DNA of 15,801 bases, taken from positions 1-15,801 of the forward strand of contig JAIVHQ010000089.1 of the NCBI GenBank assembly GCA_020200995.1. The letters run 5' to 3'. A program made the translations under genes and the position numbers. How positions within the stretch are numbered: the stretch's first letter is position 1; every line of letters begins with the position of its first letter. Below are positions 12,975-15,801 of the stretch, piece after piece. The notes below the pieces were generated by a model. That model ran no database searches and had not been told where the DNA came from. It saw only the letters and a program-made list of their open reading frames with translations. This stretch comes from Flavobacteriales bacterium (GTDB lineage Bacteria; Bacteroidota; Bacteroidia; Flavobacteriales_D; Cryomorphaceae).

Positions 12975-14894
12975 TCAGGACTGCCCCGCTAGGGCGATGC
13001 TGTGGTCCTTTTTGAATTCCAATAACCCATTGTCAACCATCCAGTAGAGGGTCGCCGTCACATCCTTTGGTTTAAATCCGTTGATACGCTTCAGTTCGTC
13101 CATGCTGAGCTGCCGGTCCTTGAGTTCTGTCTCGATGCGTGCCATGATTTCAGCCAGGTGAGGCACCTCAGTATCGTCCGCTTTTTTTCGCTTCAAGCAC
13201 ACGTCGCAGGCGCCGCAACGGGTCGAGCCTTCCTCGCCGAAGTACCGCACGAGCTGCACGCTGCGGCAGATGATGTCGTTATCCACATAAGCCGTCATGG
13301 CCCCCACCTTTTTGAGGAGGCGCTCGCGGTGGGCTTTGAGCAGTCCGCCCCTGAGCTTGAGGTCGTCGGGTGCGGCGCGGTGCTGCGGAAAACTGATAAA
13401 GGGCTGGTCGCTTTGGCGCTGGTACTCGATCACCTTCATTTTTACCAACTGTCGGAGCAGTTCGTGGAGGTGGTCGTTGCCTTTGCCGAGCCTGTCGGCG
13501 ATGGTGTTTTCCTTGATGCGCACGGGTTGGTCAAACACGCCCTCGTAGCTCCGCAAAATAGTCTGAATGAGCGGGGCGTACTTGGGATTCGCCACTTCGA
13601 AGGAATACAAATCCTTGTCGCGCACCAGCATGCGGAGGCGAGAGGGGCTGTGCACGGCCTCACTCAGGGTGATGTACTCGCCCATCTCGAGCATTTTCAA
13701 TGCGTGGTACACTTGCAATGGCTTGAAGGTGTACTTTTTGGCGAAAGCCTCTAAGTGAAAGGGGAAGGGCTCGAGCACCTGCGTTCCCAAGGCGAGTTGC
13801 AGGTGGTTGCACAGGGCGCGGTACACGCGCTTGATCTCCTTTTCATCGGGTACCTGCTCGGCGACGCGGCGCTGCACATCGGCGCAATCGGTGTCGCTGA
13901 CCAGGAGCACGGCGTAAGATTTCAGTCCGTCGCGGCCGCCCCGCCCCGCCTCCTGAAAGTAGGCCTCGATACTCTGCGGCACACTGAGGTGAACCACGAA
14001 GCGCACATCGGGCTTGTCGATGCCCATTCCGAAAGCATTGGTGGCCACCACGACGCGCACCTTGCCTTTGATCCATGCCTCCTGAGCGGCGGTGCGCTCT
14101 TCGTGCTTCATGCCGGCGTGGTAGGGCAGGGCCGATATTCCGTTTGCCTTGAGCAGGTTGGCCTGCCGCACGGTTTCCTTTCGCGAGCCCACGTAAACGA
14201 TTCCTGAACCTCCGATGCGGTTCACGACGCTGAGCATGCGGTAGAGCTTGTTGTTCTCGTGCTGCACCACGTAAATCAGGTTTTCGCGGGTAAAACTCTT
14301 TTGAAAAAAACCGGGGTCTTTCATCTCGAGCTGCTCCCTGATGTCGACCACCACTTCGGGGGTGGCGGTGGCTGTGAGGGCGATTATGGGTGTGCCTTTC
14401 GGCAAAAGCTCACGGACCGAAGCTATTTGGCGGTACGCCGGCCTGAAATCGTGGCCCCACTGACTGATGCAGTGTGCTTCGTCGACGGCGATCATGGAGA
14501 TTTTCATCTTTTGCAGGCGCACTTTGAAAAGCTCGGACTGCAGGCGCTCGGGAGAGATGTAGAGAAATTTGGTGTCGCCGTAGACCGCATTGTCGAGGGC
14601 GTAGTCGATCTCGCGCTTGCCCATCGCGCTGCTAATCGCAGTGGCCCGGATGCCGCGCTTCTTGAGGTTGTCCACCTGATCGCGCATCAGGGCGATCAGG
14701 GGTGAGATCACGAGGCACACCCCGTCGAGCATCATTCCCGGCACCTGAAAGCAGAGGGATTTGCCGCCGCCCGTGGGCAGCAGGGCCACCGTGTCGCGGC
14801 CTTTTACCACCGATTCGATGATAGACTCCTGCAAGGGCCGGAAGCTCGCGTAGCCCCAGTACTTTTTTAGAATGTCTACCATTTCGTTTTCCAT
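12975..14894 (-). CDS. recQ: ATP-dependent DNA helicase RecQ
   Basis: A superfamily-2 3'-5' helicase for recombination and fork repair. From the ATG at 14894 it has 639 residues. It shows FRPLQ (upstream Q motif), LLPTGGGKS (Walker A, about 38-46), VDEAHCISQWGHDFR (DEAH at 138-141), ALTATAT, the second RecA domain with TNAFGMGIDKPDVRF, and motif VI QEAGRGGRDG (314-323). The RecQ zinc site is Cys543, Cys560, Cys563 and Cys566. A winged-helix region precedes the zinc site in the sequence order seen here only loosely, and there is no HRDC domain at the C-terminus, as in other Bacteroidota RecQ. A GTG at 14912 would add six residues, but it falls about at the predicted transcription start. rlmI follows after 40 nt. 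Confidence 0.95.
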   Translation of the reverse strand: MENEMVDILKKYWGYASFRPLQESIIESVVKGRDTVALLPTGGGKSLCFQVPGMMLDGVCLVISPLIALMRDQVDNLKKRGIRATAISSAMGKREIDYALDNAVYGDTKFLYISPERLQSELFKVRLQKMKISMIAVDEAHCISQWGHDFRPAYRQIASVRELLPKGTPIIALTATATPEVVVDIREQLEMKDPGFFQKSFTRENLIYVVQHENNKLYRMLSVVNRIGGSGIVYVGSRKETVRQANLLKANGISALPYHAGMKHEERTAAQEAWIKGKVRVVVATNAFGMGIDKPDVRFVVHLSVPQSIEAYFQEAGRGGRDGLKSYAVLLVSDTDCADVQRRVAEQVPDEKEIKRVYRALCNHLQLALGTQVLEPFPFHLEAFAKKYTFKPLQVYHALKMLEMGEYITLSEAVHSPSRLRMLVRDKDLYSFEVANPKYAPLIQTILRSYEGVFDQPVRIKENTIADRLGKGNDHLHELLRQLVKMKVIEYQRQSDQPFISFPQHRAAPDDLKLRGGLLKAHRERLLKKVGAMTAYVDNDIICRSVQLVRYFGEEGSTRCGACDVCLKRKKADDTEVPHLAEIMARIETELKDRQLSMDELKRINGFKPKDVTATLYWMVDNGLLEFKKDHSIALAGQS

Positions 14895-14914
14895 GCAGGT
14901 CGCAATTTCCACTG

Positions 14915-14946
14915 CAAATTAACGATATTTCGCGGCGGCCGCGAAA
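14915..14946 (-). promoter_or_regulatory. recQ: Possible recQ promoter
   Basis: On the minus strand TTTC (14946-14943), 20 nt, then TTAATTTG (14922-14915) approximates the Bacteroidota TTTG-N19-21-TAnnTTTG pattern with one mismatch in each box. Transcription would begin near 14908, giving a short leader before the ATG at 14894 and disfavouring the GTG at 14912. Confidence 0.35.
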
Positions 14947-14968
14947 GGGCAATAATGAAGCCTTTCGC
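14928..14968. repeat. Two overlapping inverted repeats between recQ and ilvE
   Basis: TTTCGCGG (14928-14935) pairs with CCGCGAAA (14939-14946) around 3 nt. GCGAAAGG (14941-14948) can instead pair with CCTTTCGC (14961-14968) around 12 nt. The two hairpins share the GCGAAA segment and so exclude each other. As duplex DNA they could be overlapping operator half-sites in the divergent recQ/ilvE control region. The left dyad overlaps the possible recQ promoter. Confidence 0.5.
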
Positions 14969-15056
14969 CGAGATAATCGAATCAATATCATTATTTAAGG
15001 CGGGCGTCTTACCTTAGTGTCGGATGCACATTAAGTTGAGCGAGAATCTTTTGCTC

Positions 15057-15087
15057 TTTGAACCGGCGTCGAAATTGACTATTTTTG
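15057..15087 (+). promoter_or_regulatory. ilvE: Bacteroidota housekeeping promoter of ilvE
   Basis: TTTG at 15057-15060, exactly 19 nt, then TATTTTTG at 15080-15087 gives a full match to the Bacteroidota primary sigma factor consensus TTTG-N19-TAnnTTTG. Transcription should start near 15094, leaving a leader of about 15 nt before the ATG at 15110. No Shine-Dalgarno sequence is present, as is normal in this phylum. This is the strongest taxonomic signal in the non-coding DNA. Confidence 0.85.
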
Positions 15088-15109
15088 CAATTCAATTTAA
15101 CGATTAGTA

Positions 15110-15801
15110 ATGATAGATACGCAATTGATTGAAATAGAAAAAACCGAGAACAGCAGGCTCACGCAGACCGACTTTAAAAATCTGGCCTTCGGACGCACTT
15201 TCTCAGATCACATGGTGGTCATGGATTTCATCGACGGTAAGTGGGAGACGCCTAAAATAATGCCTTACCAGAACTTGAGCGTGGCGCCTTGCGCTTCGAT
15301 GATTCACTACGGCCAGAGCATTTTCGAAGGAATGAAAGCCTTTAAGAACGAGGAAGGTCGATTCGGCCTTTACCGCCCCGACAAAATATTGAGCGCATGA
15401 ACAAATCGGCCGTGCGCATGTGCATGCCCGAGATTCCCGAAAACGTATTCATGGAAGTGCTCAGCGAATTGGTTCGGATGGACCACGAGTGGATTCCCAC
15501 CGGCGAACTGTCGTCACTTTACATCCGCCCCTTCATGTTTGCGACAGACGAGTACATTGGCGTAAAAGCCAGTGAAAACTACCGCTTCATGATCATCACC
15601 TCTCCGGTAAATGCGTATTACGGAAAGCCCGTGCGTGTGAAAGTGGAGCGCCACTACACCCGCGCAGCTCGCGGAGGTACGGGATTTGCAAAAGCGGCGG
15701 GCAACTACGCCGGATCGATGCAGCCCGCCAAACTCGCCAATGAGCAGGGCTATGATCAGCTGCTGTGGACCGATGCCAAAGAGCACAAATATATAGAAGA
15801 G
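15110..15801 (+). pseudogene. ilvE: Branched-chain amino acid aminotransferase, frameshifted and cut by window end
   Basis: A fold-IV PLP aminotransferase acting on leucine, isoleucine and valine. The first frame (from ATG 15110) encodes FGRTFSDHMVVMDFIDGKWE and IHYGQSIFEGMKAF, typical of bacterial BCATs, and stops at 15398-15400 after YRPDKILSA. The family continues YRPDKNxxRMNxSAVRMCMP. That is exactly what the other frame gives from 15387 on (IERMNKSAVRMCMPEIPENV), running open to the last base. Restoring one A to the AAAA at 15383-15386 joins the two. The PLP lysine lies in GGTGFAKAAGNYAG in the second part, so the truncated first frame alone cannot function. A single-base homopolymer sequencing error is the likeliest cause. 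The C-terminal part lies beyond the window. Confidence 0.9.

Noticed and set aside
15383..15386. Transcriptional slippage restoring the ilvE frame
   Set aside because: Four A residues are too few for efficient slippage, which generally needs runs of about eight or more.

Overview
The window reads as a chromosomal segment of a Bacteroidota bacterium, probably of the Flavobacteriales type. The clearest evidence is a promoter upstream of ilvE with the phylum's own architecture (TTTG, 19 nt, TAnnTTTG). Starts lack obvious Shine-Dalgarno sites, and recQ is the HRDC-less form that sits near fmt in this phylum. No tRNA, rRNA, CRISPR array, insertion sequence or phage gene was found.

Left part (1-5794): a truncated SABATH-like carboxyl methyltransferase (minus) faces away from a small SRPBCC/AtaL-like (DUF1857-type) gene. 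Next is a 489-nt gene-free stretch holding two copies of a structured repeat in inverted orientation, resembling a REP/REPIN element. The minus strand then carries, in transcription order, an ATP-grasp ligase, a terminator, an unrecognised protein split over two overlapping reading frames, and a fold-III alanine/amino-acid racemase. The second half of the split protein shows an ordered Cys-His-Asn set with calpain-like spacing, which suggests a papain-like fold. This ATP-grasp / papain-like / racemase group, with a methyltransferase nearby, is the best candidate for an undescribed pathway, perhaps making or modifying a small peptide or amino-acid conjugate.

Middle (6031-10180): an arginine operon argB-argD-argC-argJ on the plus strand. 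Genes abut or overlap, and a weak terminator follows. ArgJ implies the cyclic acetylated-ornithine route. argD lacks about 60 internal residues, including the TFGGNP-type PLP phosphate motif.

Right part (10469-15801): on the minus strand recQ, a damaged rlmI-type 23S rRNA methyltransferase, fmt, and a secreted cupin that follows fmt by 2 nt. Divergent from recQ is ilvE, which is frameshifted by one missing base in an A run and cut by the window end.

Four coding regions are disrupted: the split protein, argD, rlmI and ilvE. At least the ilvE lesion looks like a sequencing error, so assembly quality should be settled before any biological meaning is given to the others.
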